DNA from: Vibrio tasmaniensis 1F-187
GTDB taxonomy: Bacteria; Pseudomonadota; Gammaproteobacteria; Enterobacterales; Vibrionaceae
Direction: 5' to 3'
Assembly (NCBI RefSeq): GCF_000272405.2
Contig: NZ_AJZM02000395.1
Coordinates: 1 to 54,482, forward strand
Length of the DNA stretch: 54,482 nucleotides
This document shows positions 26,446-36,204 of the stretch, in pieces. Below the pieces are notes generated by a model, which was not told the origin of the DNA, did not search any database, and worked only from the letters and a program-made list of their open reading frames with translations. The stretch's first letter is position 1, and the number at the start of each line of letters is the position of its first letter. The translations under genes were made by a program, and so were the position numbers.

Positions 26446-28506
26446 CTACATTACACGCATGCCAGGTTGAGCACCTTCGTGTGGTTCAAGGATCCACAAG
26501 TCACTGCCACCAGGACCAGCAGCTAGGATCATGCCTTCAGACATACCAAACTTCATCTTACGAGGTTTAAGGTTTGCTACCATGACAGTTAGTTTGCCTT
26601 CTAACTCTTCAGGTTTGTACGCTGACTTGATACCAGAGAATACTTGGCGAGTTTCACCACCGATGTCCAGTTGGAACTTCAGTAGCTTGTTCGCTTTTGG
26701 TACTTCTTCACATGAGATAATACGAGCAATACGCATATCGACTGCTGCAAAGGCATCGAATTCAATCTCGTCTGCGATTGGCTCTTTGTCTAGCTCAGTT
26801 TGGCTTGCTTGCTCTTTTTCAGCTTCTGCTTTTTCTTTCGCAGCGGCTTCTGCGGCTGCATCTTCTTTAGAAGACTCGATCATTGCTTCTACTTTCTTCG
26901 GTTCAATACGGCTAAACAACGCCTTGAACTTAGTGATTTCGTGATCAGTTAGCGGAGTAGCAATCGCTTCCCACGTAAGCTCTTCGTTTAGGAAAGCCTC
27001 AGTGCGAGCCGCAAGCTCTGGCATAACGGGTTTCAGGTAAGCCATTAGCACGCGGAATAGGTTAATACCGACAGAAGAAACTTCTTGAAGCTCTTTCTCT
27101 TTACCTTCTTCTTTTGCAAGAACCCAAGGTGCTTTTTCGTCGATGTACTGGTTAGCTTTATCAGCTAGTGCAGTAATTTCACGGATAGCGCGGCTGAACT
27201 CACGAGTTTCGTATAGCTGACCGATACGCTCTGCAGCAGCAACGAATTCGTTGTATAGCTCAGGTTCTGCAAATTCAGCAGAAAGCTTGCCTTCGAAATG
27301 CTTAGTGATGAAGCCAGCGTTACGAGAAGCTAGGTTAACAATCTTGTTTACTACATCCGCGTTTACACGTTGAGTGAAGTCTTCAAGGTTAAGGTCAAGG
27401 TCATCGATACGGCTGTTTAGCTTAGCAGCGTAGTAGTAGCGTAGACACTCAGGGTCTAGGTGATTTAAGTACGTACTTGCTTTGATGAATGTGCCTTTCG
27501 ACTTAGACATTTTCGCACCGTTCACCGTTACGTAGCCGTGTACGAATACGTTGTTTGGCTTACGGAAACCAGCGCCTTCTAGCATTGCAGGCCAGAATAG
27601 GCTGTGGAAGTAAACGATGTCTTTACCGATGAAGTGGTAAAGCTCAGTTGTGCTGTCTTTCTTCCAGTATTCGTCAAAGTTTAGATCGTCACGCTTGTCA
27701 CATAGGTTCTTGAAAGAAGCCATGTAACCAACAGGAGCGTCTAGCCATACGTAGAAGAATTTGTTTTTCTCGCCTGGGATTTCGAAGCCGAAGTAAGGTG
27801 CATCACGTGAGATATCCCACTGTTGCAGACCAGACTCGAACCATTCCTGCATTTTGTTTGCAGTTTCATTCTGTAGAGAACCAGAACGAGTCCACTCTTT
27901 AAGCATGCTTTCGAACTGAGGTAGGTCGAAGAAGAAGTGCTCAGAATCTTTCATTACTGGAGTTGCGCCAGAAACCGCTGATTTAGGGTTAATTAGCTCA
28001 GTTGGGCTGTATGTCTCACCACAGTTATCACAGTTATCACCATACTGGTCTTCTGACTTACACTTAGGGCAAGTACCTTTTACGAAGCGGTCTGGTAGGA
28101 ACATCTCTTTCTCAGGATCGAAAAGCTGAGAAATAGTACGGCTAGAAATGAAGCCGTTCTTTTTAAGTTCTAGATAGATGTGAGAAGCCAGTTCACGGTT
28201 CTCTTCGCTATGTGTGCTGTGGTAGTTATCAAAGCTGATATCAAAGCCAGCGAAGTCTTTTTGGTGCTCTTCACTAACAGCAGCGATCATCTCTTCTGGC
28301 GTGATACCCATCTGTTGAGCTTTAAGCATAATTGGCGTGCCGTGAGCATCGTCAGCACAGATGAAGTTTACAGTGTTGCCACGTAGACGCTGGTATCGAA
28401 CCCAGATATCAGCTTGGATATGCTCAAGCATATGGCCAAGGTGAATAGAGCCGTTAGCGTACGGAAGCGCACAAGTTACCAAAAGTTGTCTTGGATCAGT
28501 TGCCAT
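26446..28506 (-). CDS. metG: Methionyl-tRNA synthetase
   Basis: 686 aa class I synthetase. The HIGH box appears as HLGH (~22-25). The zinc knuckle [18 protein letters not shown] is at ~144-161, KMSKS (KMSKSKG) at ~335. A charged Ala/Glu/Lys linker (~550-585) precedes the C-terminal OB-fold tRNA-binding and dimerisation domain ([15 protein letters not shown]). It charges initiator and elongator tRNA-Met. Divergent from apbC, as in E. coli. Confidence 0.97.
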   Translation of the reverse strand: MATDPRQLLVTCALPYANGSIHLGHMLEHIQADIWVRYQRLRGNTVNFICADDAHGTPIMLKAQQMGITPEEMIAAVSEEHQKDFAGFDISFDNYHSTHSEENRELASHIYLELKKNGFISSRTISQLFDPEKEMFLPDRFVKGTCPKCKSEDQYGDNCDNCGETYSPTELINPKSAVSGATPVMKDSEHFFFDLPQFESMLKEWTRSGSLQNETANKMQEWFESGLQQWDISRDAPYFGFEIPGEKNKFFYVWLDAPVGYMASFKNLCDKRDDLNFDEYWKKDSTTELYHFIGKDIVYFHSLFWPAMLEGAGFRKPNNVFVHGYVTVNGAKMSKSKGTFIKASTYLNHLDPECLRYYYAAKLNSRIDDLDLNLEDFTQRVNADVVNKIVNLASRNAGFITKHFEGKLSAEFAEPELYNEFVAAAERIGQLYETREFSRAIREITALADKANQYIDEKAPWVLAKEEGKEKELQEVSSVGINLFRVLMAYLKPVMPELAARTEAFLNEELTWEAIATPLTDHEITKFKALFSRIEPKKVEAMIESSKEDAAAEAAAKEKAEAEKEQASQTELDKEPIADEIEFDAFAAVDMRIARIISCEEVPKANKLLKFQLDIGGETRQVFSGIKSAYKPEELEGKLTVMVANLKPRKMKFGMSEGMILAAGPGGSDLWILEPHEGAQPGMRVM

Positions 28507-28595
28507 ACTTAATAATTCGCTTTTTTGATAGGTATAAATTTTGAGAGGTAATACTACTTTATAACGTGTGATACGCCAAGGTATCAGACAAAGGA

Positions 28596-28617
28596 TTCCC
28601 CTAGTTTTTTAGGGGTT
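28596..28617 (+). other. Small hairpin in the apbC leader
   Basis: CCCCTA (28598-28603) and TAGGGG (28610-28615) with a T-rich loop, about 50 nt before the apbC ATG. No T-run follows, so it is not a terminator; it could shape the leader. Confidence 0.4.
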
Positions 28618-28664
28618 CAGTCTTCATCTCGTGGGTGATAGCATAAATAAAAAAAGGAGCCCCA

Positions 28665-29741
28665 ATGCGTAACTTTACTTCTAAGCAAGATTTCTGTTCA
28701 TGGTTGAATGAGTTCGAGTCACCAATCCTCATCCCAGAGTGGGCGCTACACCAAAATATTGTATCGGTTGATCCGCGTGGGTCATTTGTTATTACCTTGC
28801 CTTTTGCTGCCAATCAGCTCGCGGTTGAACTGGAACAGTGGATCCACTCCCAGATTGAACAGCAACTTGTTAGCGCTTTTCAGTTTGAAGTAAAAGTGAA
28901 GCCGTCTGCGCTAGAAACAACAGTCGCGACACCTTTGAAGGGCGTTAAGAACATTATCGCCGTGACGTCGGCAAAGGGTGGGGTGGGTAAATCGACAACT
29001 TCGGTAAACCTTGCGCTTGCGTTATCTAAGTCAGGTTCAAAAGTGGGCTTGTTGGATGCGGATATCTATGGTCCATCTGTGCCGATGATGCTCGGTCAAC
29101 TGGATGCAAAGCCAGAAGTGCAGAACAACAAATGGATGATGCCAATCGAGGCGCACGGCATTTTTACGCATTCTATTGGCTATCTTGTGTCGAAAGATGA
29201 TGCTGCAATCTGGCGTGGCCCAATGGCAGCGAAGGCTTTAGGTCAGCTCGTGAATGAAACCGTATGGCCAGAATTGGATTACCTTGTTATCGACATGCCA
29301 CCGGGTACGGGTGATATTCAGCTAACGCTTTCGCAGCAGATCCCAGTGACGGGCGCGGTTGTGGTGACCACCCCTCAAGATTTGGCATTAGCCGATGCGC
29401 GTAAAGGTGTGGCGATGTTTGATAAAGTGAGCGTGCCAGTGGCAGGCTTAGTGGAAAACATGAGCTACCATATCTGTAGCCACTGTGGCGAGAAAGAGCA
29501 TATCTTTGGCGCTGGTGGCGCGGAAGCCATGTCAGAAGAGTTTTACCTCGATATCTTAGCGCAAATTCCGCTGCACATTGATGTACGGGAAGATATTGAT
29601 GCAGGTTGCCCAACCGTTATACGTCGTCCAGACAGTGAACACACGCGTCATTACTTAGAGCTTGCTGAGAACGTGGCTGCGAAGATGTTCTGGACTGGTA
29701 AGGCGAGACCAGAGGCGATTAACTTCTCGATGGTTGAATAG
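28665..29741 (+). CDS. apbC: Mrp/ApbC family iron-sulfur cluster carrier ATPase
   Basis: 358 aa. A poorly conserved N-terminal ~90 residues precede the deviant Walker A SAKGGVGKST (~102), switch region DADIYGPSVPMMLG, MPPGTGD and the CxxC of ICSHCGEK (~270-273), where the family holds an iron-sulfur cluster at the dimer interface. It transfers clusters to apoproteins. It is divergent from metG. The last codons and stop lie in a 14-bp tandem repeat (29730-29767). Confidence 0.95.
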   Translation: MRNFTSKQDFCSWLNEFESPILIPEWALHQNIVSVDPRGSFVITLPFAANQLAVELEQWIHSQIEQQLVSAFQFEVKVKPSALETTVATPLKGVKNIIAVTSAKGGVGKSTTSVNLALALSKSGSKVGLLDADIYGPSVPMMLGQLDAKPEVQNNKWMMPIEAHGIFTHSIGYLVSKDDAAIWRGPMAAKALGQLVNETVWPELDYLVIDMPPGTGDIQLTLSQQIPVTGAVVVTTPQDLALADARKGVAMFDKVSVPVAGLVENMSYHICSHCGEKEHIFGAGGAEAMSEEFYLDILAQIPLHIDVREDIDAGCPTVIRRPDSEHTRHYLELAENVAAKMFWTGKARPEAINFSMVE

Positions 29742-29767
29742 CGATGGTTGAATAGCAATGGTTGATC
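29730..29767 (+). repeat. 14-bp tandem repeat at the apbC stop codon
   Basis: ATGGTTGAATAGC(G/A) occurs at 29730-29743 and 29744-29757, and a partial third copy (ATGGTTGATC) starts at 29758. The first copy encodes the last residues Met-Val-Glu and the TAG stop. Confidence 0.85.
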
Positions 29768-30010
29768 ACAAAGGTGTGTAAATCATGTTTGGGTGAGATA
29801 AACAACGGTTGATTAGGTGGATAGCCATAGGGCTTGTGCATATAGTTGTATTTAAGTTATTTGAAAGCAAACGATTGTTTTAAGTAAATGTATTGAGATC
29901 ATCAATTTGACTGCAATTAGCTAACATCGCGACTAGAATCTATATGCTTTAGCCCCTATAATCAGGCGGTTTATCTCTTCCCACCACCAAACCATATCGG
30001 GTGCAAATTA

Positions 30011-30652
30011 ATGTCTGATAATAATCAATGTGTCATCGTAGGTATCGCTGGCGCTTCAGCTTCAGGAAAAAGCCTGATCGCGAGTACGATTTATAATGAG
30101 CTGCGCGAAAAAGTAGGCGACCATCAAATTGGTGTTATCACGGAAGATTGCTATTACAGCGACCAAAGTCACTTGAGTATGGAAGAGCGAGTTAAAACTA
30201 ACTACGACCACCCAAATGCACTAGATCATGACCTTTTATGCGAACATCTACAGCAGCTAATGAGTGGCAATGCCGTGGAAGTTCCTGAATACAGCTACAC
30301 AGAGCACACACGCACTTCTGAAACGACTACACTTACTCCTAAGAAAGTGATCATTTTAGAAGGTATTCTGCTTCTGACAGACCCGCGTCTTCGTAAACTA
30401 ATGCACGCAAGCGTATTTATGGATACACCGTTGGACATCTGTCTACTACGTCGTGTTAAGCGTGATGTAGAAGAGCGTGGTCGAACAATGGATACGGTAC
30501 TTAAACAATACCAAGAAACAGTACGCCCAATGTTCATGCAGTTTATCGAGCCTTCAAAACAACATGCAGACATCATCGTTCCTCGTGGTGGTAAAAACCG
30601 TATTGCGATTGATGTGCTAAAAGCGCATATTGCGAAGTTGTTGAAGTCTTAA
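30011..30652 (+). CDS. udk: Uridine kinase
   Basis: 213 aa, same length as E. coli Udk. It phosphorylates uridine and cytidine with GTP or ATP in pyrimidine salvage. The P-loop is GASASGKS (~13-20); [34 protein letters not shown] and [12 protein letters not shown] are the conserved blocks. It is preceded by a 269-nt gap after apbC. No strong Shine-Dalgarno is visible before the ATG. Confidence 0.96.
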   Translation: MSDNNQCVIVGIAGASASGKSLIASTIYNELREKVGDHQIGVITEDCYYSDQSHLSMEERVKTNYDHPNALDHDLLCEHLQQLMSGNAVEVPEYSYTEHTRTSETTTLTPKKVIILEGILLLTDPRLRKLMHASVFMDTPLDICLLRRVKRDVEERGRTMDTVLKQYQETVRPMFMQFIEPSKQHADIIVPRGGKNRIAIDVLKAHIAKLLKS

Positions 30653-30666
30653 TCGAATAAAATTTT

Positions 30667-30698
30667 GCCTAAGTGACTCACTTAGCTTTATTTTTTAC
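30667..30698 (+). terminator. Rho-independent terminator of udk
   Basis: 7-bp arms 30669-30675 and 30679-30685 (CTAAGTG/CACTTAG), then CTTTATTTTTT. A second hairpin (30705-30712 with 30720-30727, AGTGGCAC/GTGCCACT) follows at once and may be part of the same end or the next leader. Confidence 0.75.
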
Positions 30699-30758
30699 CG
30701 AATCAGTGGCACTTTTATAGTGCCACTTTCTTTTGGAATCTAAGCAAGGAATATGCGG

Positions 30759-32921
30759 ATGAAGAAACTACTCATTTTCATAGCTGTACCAGTGTTTGTT
30801 GTCGTTGCAGCAATTCTGGCACTAGTGCTGTTAGTGAATCCCAACCAATTTAAGCCATTAATTGTCGAACAAGCCCAAAAACACACAGGCCTAGAGCTCG
30901 TGATCGAGGGTGATATCAGTTGGCAATTCTTCCCATCTATTGGCTTCGAACTTGGTCAAACTGAATTACGTAACCCTGAAGGGTTCACTCAACCAAACCT
31001 GTTTAAGGTTGATACGGTTGGCGTTGATGTTTCGGTTACTCCGCTATTTAGCAATCAACTAGAGATCGGCAATATCACTCTAGATGGTGCAGAATTTTAT
31101 TTAGAAACGCTTAAAGATGGTCGCAAGAACATCGATGCGCTCACACAAGCGTCTGCTCCTAAGGAGTCTGAACCTGCAGCGGATACAAGTTCTGAAGCAA
31201 CACCGGCGCCTCAAGAGCAAACTTCTACAGACACATCTGGCTGGACGATCAATCTTGCAGGTGTAACTGTCTCAAACGCATTGTTTGAGATGGACGACAA
31301 GCAAGCAGGTTCATTCACTAAGCTATACGATGTGTCTTTGAGTCTTTCTGAGTTTGCCGTTGATACATGGACGACCGCGACGTTTGCGGCTTCTGGTGAA
31401 AACAACCAACAGAAGTTCTCTGCAAATGGCAGTGCTGAATTCAAATTAGCGGAAGGCTTTGCAAGCTACGCATTACGAAATATTGACCTTAATGCGAAGT
31501 TCAATGATCCAGCAACATCGATCGAGTCAGCGAAGATTGGCTTAAATACGTTTGAGTTCGATAAGGTTAACCAACTGACTTATGCGGTGATTGGTAATGC
31601 TGCTGGTCTTGACCTTGATCTTAAAGGTGGCGGTGACTTAACTGTCGATAGCGCGATCTCAAAAGTTACACTGAACAAGTTAACATTAGACTCAACATTC
31701 AAAGGTGAAACGCTTCCTCAATCACCAATGAAAGTGGATATGCTGTCTGACTTAAGCTTTGATCTAACTAAGAGTCACTTGAGCTTTGCGCTAGAGAAGC
31801 TGCAAGCTAACGCTATCGCACTAGACGGTAAAGCGGACATCACTTTATCTGAAATACCAAAGGTTCGTTTTTCTCTTCATAGCCCGAACATCGATTTAGA
31901 TGAGTTCTTAGGCCTAGGTAATACATCAGAAACAGCGAGTGCTGCGCCTTCTGATTCTGCTGGTGGCTCAACTTCAAATACTGCAGCTTCTTCGACGTCA
32001 AGTTCAGATAACTCGGCTCCTGCGAAAGAAGTAGAACCTGATCTGTCAGCTCTGAAAACGCTCGATGTGAAAGGTAATATCACAATCGATAAGTTCAAGG
32101 CGAACAACGCAAAAATGCAGAACGTGAAAACTGCGTTCTTAGTTAACCGTGGTATCGCAGATCTGACATCGTTTACCTCGAATCTTTACCAAGGCTCTAT
32201 CTCGGCAACAGCACGATTAGATGCACGCAAGACGCCTGCGACTTACACGGCTAAGAAAAAGATTAAAGGCGTAAAAGTACAACCGTTACTGGTTGACGTA
32301 GCGAACAACGATACGCTGGAAGGTACCGGTAATATCGATGTTAACGTTAAAGGTAAGAGCTTGACGCCAACAGGAATCAAGAAGAACTTGGTGGGTACTA
32401 TTGCGATTAACTTTGAAGATGGTGCGGTTAATGGCATCAACATCGCGCAACTGATTAGAGAAAACTACGCTAAGATCAAAGGCGAAAAAGTCGAAAGCAA
32501 AGATGAGTCTCAAAAGACAGATTTTAGTGCAATGAAAGCAACACTCAAGGTTGATAAAGGTTGGGTTTCAACGAATGACTTATCGGCACAATCGCCTCTT
32601 TTACGCGTGACAGGTCAAGGTAAAGCAAACTTCATCAATGAAACGGCCGACTTCCTGGTTCGCACGTCAATTGTTGGTTCGCTTGAAGGGCAGGGTGGTA
32701 AGAGCATTGATGATCTCAAAGATGTGACGATTCCAATTAAGGTAACCGGCCAGTGGGCTGACCCGAAATTTGGGCTTGTTTTTGATGATGTGTTGAAACA
32801 GAAAGCTGAAAAAGAGATTGATCGTGGTATTAAGAAACTTGAAGAAAAATACGGTGACAAGATCAAAGATGAGAAAACTAGAGATGCAGTCAATGGTTTA
32901 CTCAAAGGCTTGTTTAACTAA
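30759..32921 (+). CDS. asmA: AsmA family envelope protein
   Basis: 720 aa from ATG 30759; ATG 30753 is possible but sits only 2 nt from AAGGA (30746-30750). One N-terminal membrane helix (~4-27) anchors a long periplasmic beta-rich region typical of AsmA (NPNQFKPLIVEQAQKHTGLEL, GDISWQFFPSIGFELGQ). Two low-complexity linkers rich in Ser/Ala/Thr/Pro/Glu occur near ~138-160 and ~390-430. The C-terminal part (LLRVTGQGKANFINETADF, then KVTGQWADPKFG) is the AsmA C-terminal repeat. The family is related to bridge-like lipid transport proteins; a role in outer-membrane lipid homeostasis is inferred. Confidence 0.9.
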   Translation: MKKLLIFIAVPVFVVVAAILALVLLVNPNQFKPLIVEQAQKHTGLELVIEGDISWQFFPSIGFELGQTELRNPEGFTQPNLFKVDTVGVDVSVTPLFSNQLEIGNITLDGAEFYLETLKDGRKNIDALTQASAPKESEPAADTSSEATPAPQEQTSTDTSGWTINLAGVTVSNALFEMDDKQAGSFTKLYDVSLSLSEFAVDTWTTATFAASGENNQQKFSANGSAEFKLAEGFASYALRNIDLNAKFNDPATSIESAKIGLNTFEFDKVNQLTYAVIGNAAGLDLDLKGGGDLTVDSAISKVTLNKLTLDSTFKGETLPQSPMKVDMLSDLSFDLTKSHLSFALEKLQANAIALDGKADITLSEIPKVRFSLHSPNIDLDEFLGLGNTSETASAAPSDSAGGSTSNTAASSTSSSDNSAPAKEVEPDLSALKTLDVKGNITIDKFKANNAKMQNVKTAFLVNRGIADLTSFTSNLYQGSISATARLDARKTPATYTAKKKIKGVKVQPLLVDVANNDTLEGTGNIDVNVKGKSLTPTGIKKNLVGTIAINFEDGAVNGINIAQLIRENYAKIKGEKVESKDESQKTDFSAMKATLKVDKGWVSTNDLSAQSPLLRVTGQGKANFINETADFLVRTSIVGSLEGQGGKSIDDLKDVTIPIKVTGQWADPKFGLVFDDVLKQKAEKEIDRGIKKLEEKYGDKIKDEKTRDAVNGLLKGLFN

Positions 32922-32944
32922 TCGCTACTTTAAATAAATAGCAT

Positions 32945-32988
32945 ATAAAAAGCGCCATTCCTTATTACGAGGAATGGCGCTTTTGTTT
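32945..32988 (+). terminator. Terminator after the AsmA gene
   Basis: 14-bp arms 32948-32961 and 32971-32984 (AAAAGCGCCATTCC and its complement), with A-run before and T-run after, so usable on both strands. Confidence 0.92.
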
Positions 32989-33008
32989 GGCATCGATAAT
33001 ACTCAAGA

Positions 33009-33133
33009 AAGATTCCCTATTGCACTCGTCCCTGGTTTTAGGGAATGACGATCGGTGCTCGTCCTTATTTAGGGGAGTAACACTGAAGAGTCGTCATCCT
33101 CGAGAGGGAAGAATGACCGAGTCGGGGATCTCT
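33009..33133. repeat. Intergenic repeat element, copy 1
   Basis: About 125 bp with inverted-repeat ends: AGATTCCC at 33010-33017 and GGGGATCT at 33124-33131. Inside, CGTCATCCTCGAGAGGG (33092-33108) is matched in copy 2 on the opposite strand. It sits between the AsmA terminator and the btuR stop codon. It resembles a miniature inverted-repeat element or intergenic palindromic unit. Confidence 0.75.
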
Positions 33134-33145
33134 GGTTGAATGCAA

Positions 33146-33751
33146 TTACCAGTCAACGCCTTGCAGAGCTTTTACACCGGATTCGAAAGCGTGTTTAACG
33201 TTACGAACTTCAGACACGGTATCGGCCATGTCCGTTAAAGTGCGATGCGCTCCACGGCCTGTGATGATCACTGATTGCATTTTAGGACGGTTATTCAGAG
33301 CTTCTACCACTTCATCCAATTCAATGTAGCCGTAACTCACCATATAAGTCAGCTCATCAAACAGAATCACATCAATCGACTCATCAGCTAGCATGCGTTG
33401 GCACTCTTTCCATACGCGCTGTGCGGCTTCAATATCTTTCGCCTTATTTTGAGTTTCCCAAGTAAAGCCTGTACCCATCACTTGGAACTCTACATCGAGT
33501 TTTTGAAGAACGTTCTTTTCACCGTTATCCCAGGTTCCCTTTACAAACTGAGCAACGGCACATTTCTTACCGTGACCGACTGCACGTGTAATCGTACCGA
33601 AACCTGATGTCGATTTCCCTTTCCCGTTGCCAGTAATAACCAATAACAGTCCTTTCACTTCTTGCGCTGCTGCAACACGTGCATCGACTTGCTCTTTTAC
33701 TTTCTGTTGTCTTGCTTTGTGGCGTTGTTCTTTGTTGTCTTCGGTCGACAT
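33146..33751 (-). CDS. btuR: Cob(I)yrinic acid a,c-diamide adenosyltransferase
   Basis: 201 aa from the ATG at 33751, which has AAGGA seven nt upstream; the frame extends 21 codons further but without a ribosome site. It transfers adenosyl from ATP to corrinoids (CobA/BtuR). P-loop GNGKGKSTS is at ~41-49; FVKGTW, GTGFTWET, FDELTYM and TGRGAH are the family blocks. No other cobalamin genes are in this window, so it probably works in salvage. Confidence 0.95.
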   Translation of the reverse strand: MSTEDNKEQRHKARQQKVKEQVDARVAAAQEVKGLLLVITGNGKGKSTSGFGTITRAVGHGKKCAVAQFVKGTWDNGEKNVLQKLDVEFQVMGTGFTWETQNKAKDIEAAQRVWKECQRMLADESIDVILFDELTYMVSYGYIELDEVVEALNNRPKMQSVIITGRGAHRTLTDMADTVSEVRNVKHAFESGVKALQGVDW

Positions 33752-33835
33752 AACAAATCCTTTTAAGTTGTGATTACGCCTATCATAGCCTAACTTAACG
33801 ATAGCAAAAACCATCGGAAGAACAGGTGATTATGG

Positions 33836-34285
33836 ATGAAAAAGATACTCGTGGTTTGTATGGGGAATATTTGTCGTTCGCCAACAGGTGAAGCGGTGCT
33901 GAGAAAGAAAGCTCAGCAGATGGATATTAATGTAACGGTCGACTCCGCTGGGACAATTGGCTTTCATCAAGGCAACGCGCCAGACTCACGTTCAAAATCA
34001 GCAGGAGAGAAGCGAGGCTACAGCTTTAAAGGGATTACTTCTCGTAAAGTGGTAGATAATGACTTCGAAGAGTTTGACCTGATACTTGCGGCAGACAAGG
34101 CGAATTTAGATGACTTAGTGAGCCAGTGTCCAGTTCACCTTCAATACAAGCTCGCGTTATTTTTGAGTTTTGGAGAGTCACAATATCAAGAAATTCCCGA
34201 TCCTTATTATGGTGAGGGGAATGGCTTTGAATTAGTGTTGGATTTAATCGAAGAGTCGAGCGAAGCGATACTGCGTTCAATATAG
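33836..34285 (+). CDS. Low-molecular-weight protein-tyrosine phosphatase
   Basis: 149 aa. The phosphate loop CMGNICRSP gives CX5R with Cys8 and Arg14, and the general-acid loop is DPYYGEG (~123). This is the LMW-PTP family. AGGTG at 33824-33828 supports the start. It is divergent from btuR (84 nt). There is no tyrosine kinase or capsule export gene next to it, unlike Wzb/Wzc systems, so its substrate is unknown. Confidence 0.93.
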   Translation: MKKILVVCMGNICRSPTGEAVLRKKAQQMDINVTVDSAGTIGFHQGNAPDSRSKSAGEKRGYSFKGITSRKVVDNDFEEFDLILAADKANLDDLVSQCPVHLQYKLALFLSFGESQYQEIPDPYYGEGNGFELVLDLIEESSEAILRSI

Positions 34286-34334
34286 TGTAGAGGCTGTGTT
34301 CTTGGTGGGCGATAAAGTATCAAGGTTCATCGAT

Positions 34335-34369
34335 ATAAAAAAGGCCGACATTGAATGTCGGCCTTTCTA
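34335..34369. terminator. Bidirectional terminator, phosphatase/SulP
   Basis: 12-bp arms 34340-34351 and 34355-34366 (AAAGGCCGACAT and its complement), loop TGA, with a longer T-run on the minus strand serving the SulP gene. Confidence 0.92.
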
Positions 34370-34395
34370 AATCTAGCTTTAAGCTATGACTAAGC

Positions 34396-35943
34396 TTACT
34401 TAGACATTACTTTGTAGATTGGGTCTTCTGCAACGTTCGCTTCAACTAAGCTACCCGCTTTGTGCAGCATAGCAACACAGTCTTGGCTTAGGTGGCGAAG
34501 GTGAAGTGTTTTACCTAGTGCCGCGTAACGGTCAGCAATCGTGTCGATCGCTTCAATAGCAGAGTGGTCAGTAACGCGTGAGTTTGCGAAATCAACGATA
34601 ACATCTTGTGGATCGTTGTATGAGTCAAACAACTCAAGGAAGTTAGCGGTTGAACCAAAGAAGATTGGACCGTTAACTTTGTACTCTTTAGAGCCTTCAG
34701 CGTTAACCGATGTGTCTGCGTAGATGTGCTTAGCATGTTGCCATGCAAACATTAGTGCAGAAGCTACAACACCCACACCAACTGCTACCGCAAGGTCTGT
34801 TAGTACTGTAACGACAGTTACAAGAACGATAACGAAGAAGTCTTGCTTAGGAACGCGACGTGCCAACTTGAAGGTTGCCCATTCAAACGTACCGATAACA
34901 ACCATGAACATAACGCCCACAAGTGCTGCTAGAGGAATCATTTCAATCAGTGCAGAGCCGAACAGGATGAACATCAGTAGTGCAACTGCCGCTACGATAC
35001 CTGAAAGACGACCACGACCACCTGAGTTTACGTTGATCATCGATTGACCGATCATCGCACAACCACCCATCGCGCCAAATACTGAACACGTCACGTTCGC
35101 CATACCTTGACCAACACATTCACGGTTAGATTGTCCACGAGTGTTTGTCATTTCGTCTAGTACGGTTAGCGTTAGTAGTGATTCGATTAGACCAATCGCA
35201 GCAAGAATCACTGCGTAAGGCAGGATGATGTATAGCGTTTCTAGGCTAAACGGTACTGCTGGAATAGATAATGTTGGTAGAGAGCCCGCTAGTGTTGCAG
35301 CTTCGTCACCAGACATAGTGCGTAGGAAATCAACAACAGTGCGAGTTTCAAGATCAAGGCCTACAACCAAAGCTGTTACTGTAACAATAGCTACCAATGA
35401 AGAAGGTACTGCTGTTGTTAGCTTAGGTAGGAAGTGGATGATAGCCATTGTAAGGGCTACTAGACCTAGCATTAGTGTCATTTGACCGCTTGGTAACCAA
35501 GTTAAGGCACCTGTTACGTCTGGCGCTTTAAATTGACCAAGCTGAGCAAGGAAGATAACAATAGCCAAACCGTTCACGAAACCAATCATTACTGGGTGTG
35601 GAACGATACGGATAAATTTACCTAGCTTGAATACACCCGCTGCAATTTGCAGAAGGCCAGCCAGCATAACTGCCGCAAAGAGGTATTGAACGCCGTGGGT
35701 TGCTACTAGGCTCACCATTACTACAGCCATTGCGCCTGTTGCACCAGAAATCATACCTGGACGACCGCCGAAGACAGAAGTAATTAAACCTACGATGAAT
35801 GCTGCGTAAAGACCAACCATTGGGTCAACGCCTGCAACGAAGGCGAATGCTACGGCTTCAGGTACCAGAGCTAAGGCTACGGTAAGACCTGAAAGCACAT
35901 CATTTTTTACAGAGTGCTTTGAAAATTGTGGGAATTCGAACAT
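34396..35943 (-). CDS. SulP family anion transporter with STAS domain
   Basis: 515 aa. About 12-14 membrane helices fill residues ~15-410, beginning [23 protein letters not shown] (quoted in part as [17 protein letters not shown]), with [19 protein letters not shown] and [20 protein letters not shown] as SulP signatures. A cytoplasmic STAS domain follows at ~430-505 ([20 protein letters not shown]). SulP proteins carry sulfate, bicarbonate, chloride or organic anions; the substrate here cannot be read from sequence. The STAS domain hints at regulation. The protein is nearer to marine SulP bicarbonate/anion carriers than to the cysteine-operon sulfate systems, but that is inference. Confidence 0.9.
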   Translation of the reverse strand: MFEFPQFSKHSVKNDVLSGLTVALALVPEAVAFAFVAGVDPMVGLYAAFIVGLITSVFGGRPGMISGATGAMAVVMVSLVATHGVQYLFAAVMLAGLLQIAAGVFKLGKFIRIVPHPVMIGFVNGLAIVIFLAQLGQFKAPDVTGALTWLPSGQMTLMLGLVALTMAIIHFLPKLTTAVPSSLVAIVTVTALVVGLDLETRTVVDFLRTMSGDEAATLAGSLPTLSIPAVPFSLETLYIILPYAVILAAIGLIESLLTLTVLDEMTNTRGQSNRECVGQGMANVTCSVFGAMGGCAMIGQSMINVNSGGRGRLSGIVAAVALLMFILFGSALIEMIPLAALVGVMFMVVIGTFEWATFKLARRVPKQDFFVIVLVTVVTVLTDLAVAVGVGVVASALMFAWQHAKHIYADTSVNAEGSKEYKVNGPIFFGSTANFLELFDSYNDPQDVIVDFANSRVTDHSAIEAIDTIADRYAALGKTLHLRHLSQDCVAMLHKAGSLVEANVAEDPIYKVMSK

Positions 35944-36133
35944 GTTTGCTCAGCTATGCTTAAAATGGGTTTACCGACACGAGTGTATTGCGTAGCCAAA
36001 CAGTGATGAAAAAGAGCGGCAATAGCTAAGTGTCGAAAATATAAGTGCGCGAATGCTACCCAAAAATGTGATTAAGTTCAAGGTTGAACCCTATTTTGAG
36101 TAATATATCTATTATAACTAATCGGAACTGTGG

Positions 36134-36172
36134 ATATAAAAAAAGGGCGACTTATGAATAAGTCGCCCTTAG
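36134..36172 (-). terminator. Rho-independent terminator of rne
   Basis: 13-bp arms 36143-36155 and 36158-36170 (AAGGGCGACTTAT and its complement); on the minus strand a T-run follows (36137-36144). Confidence 0.92.
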
Positions 36173-36204
36173 ATAGTTCTCTGCAGATTACTCTGCGAAG
36201 CTCA

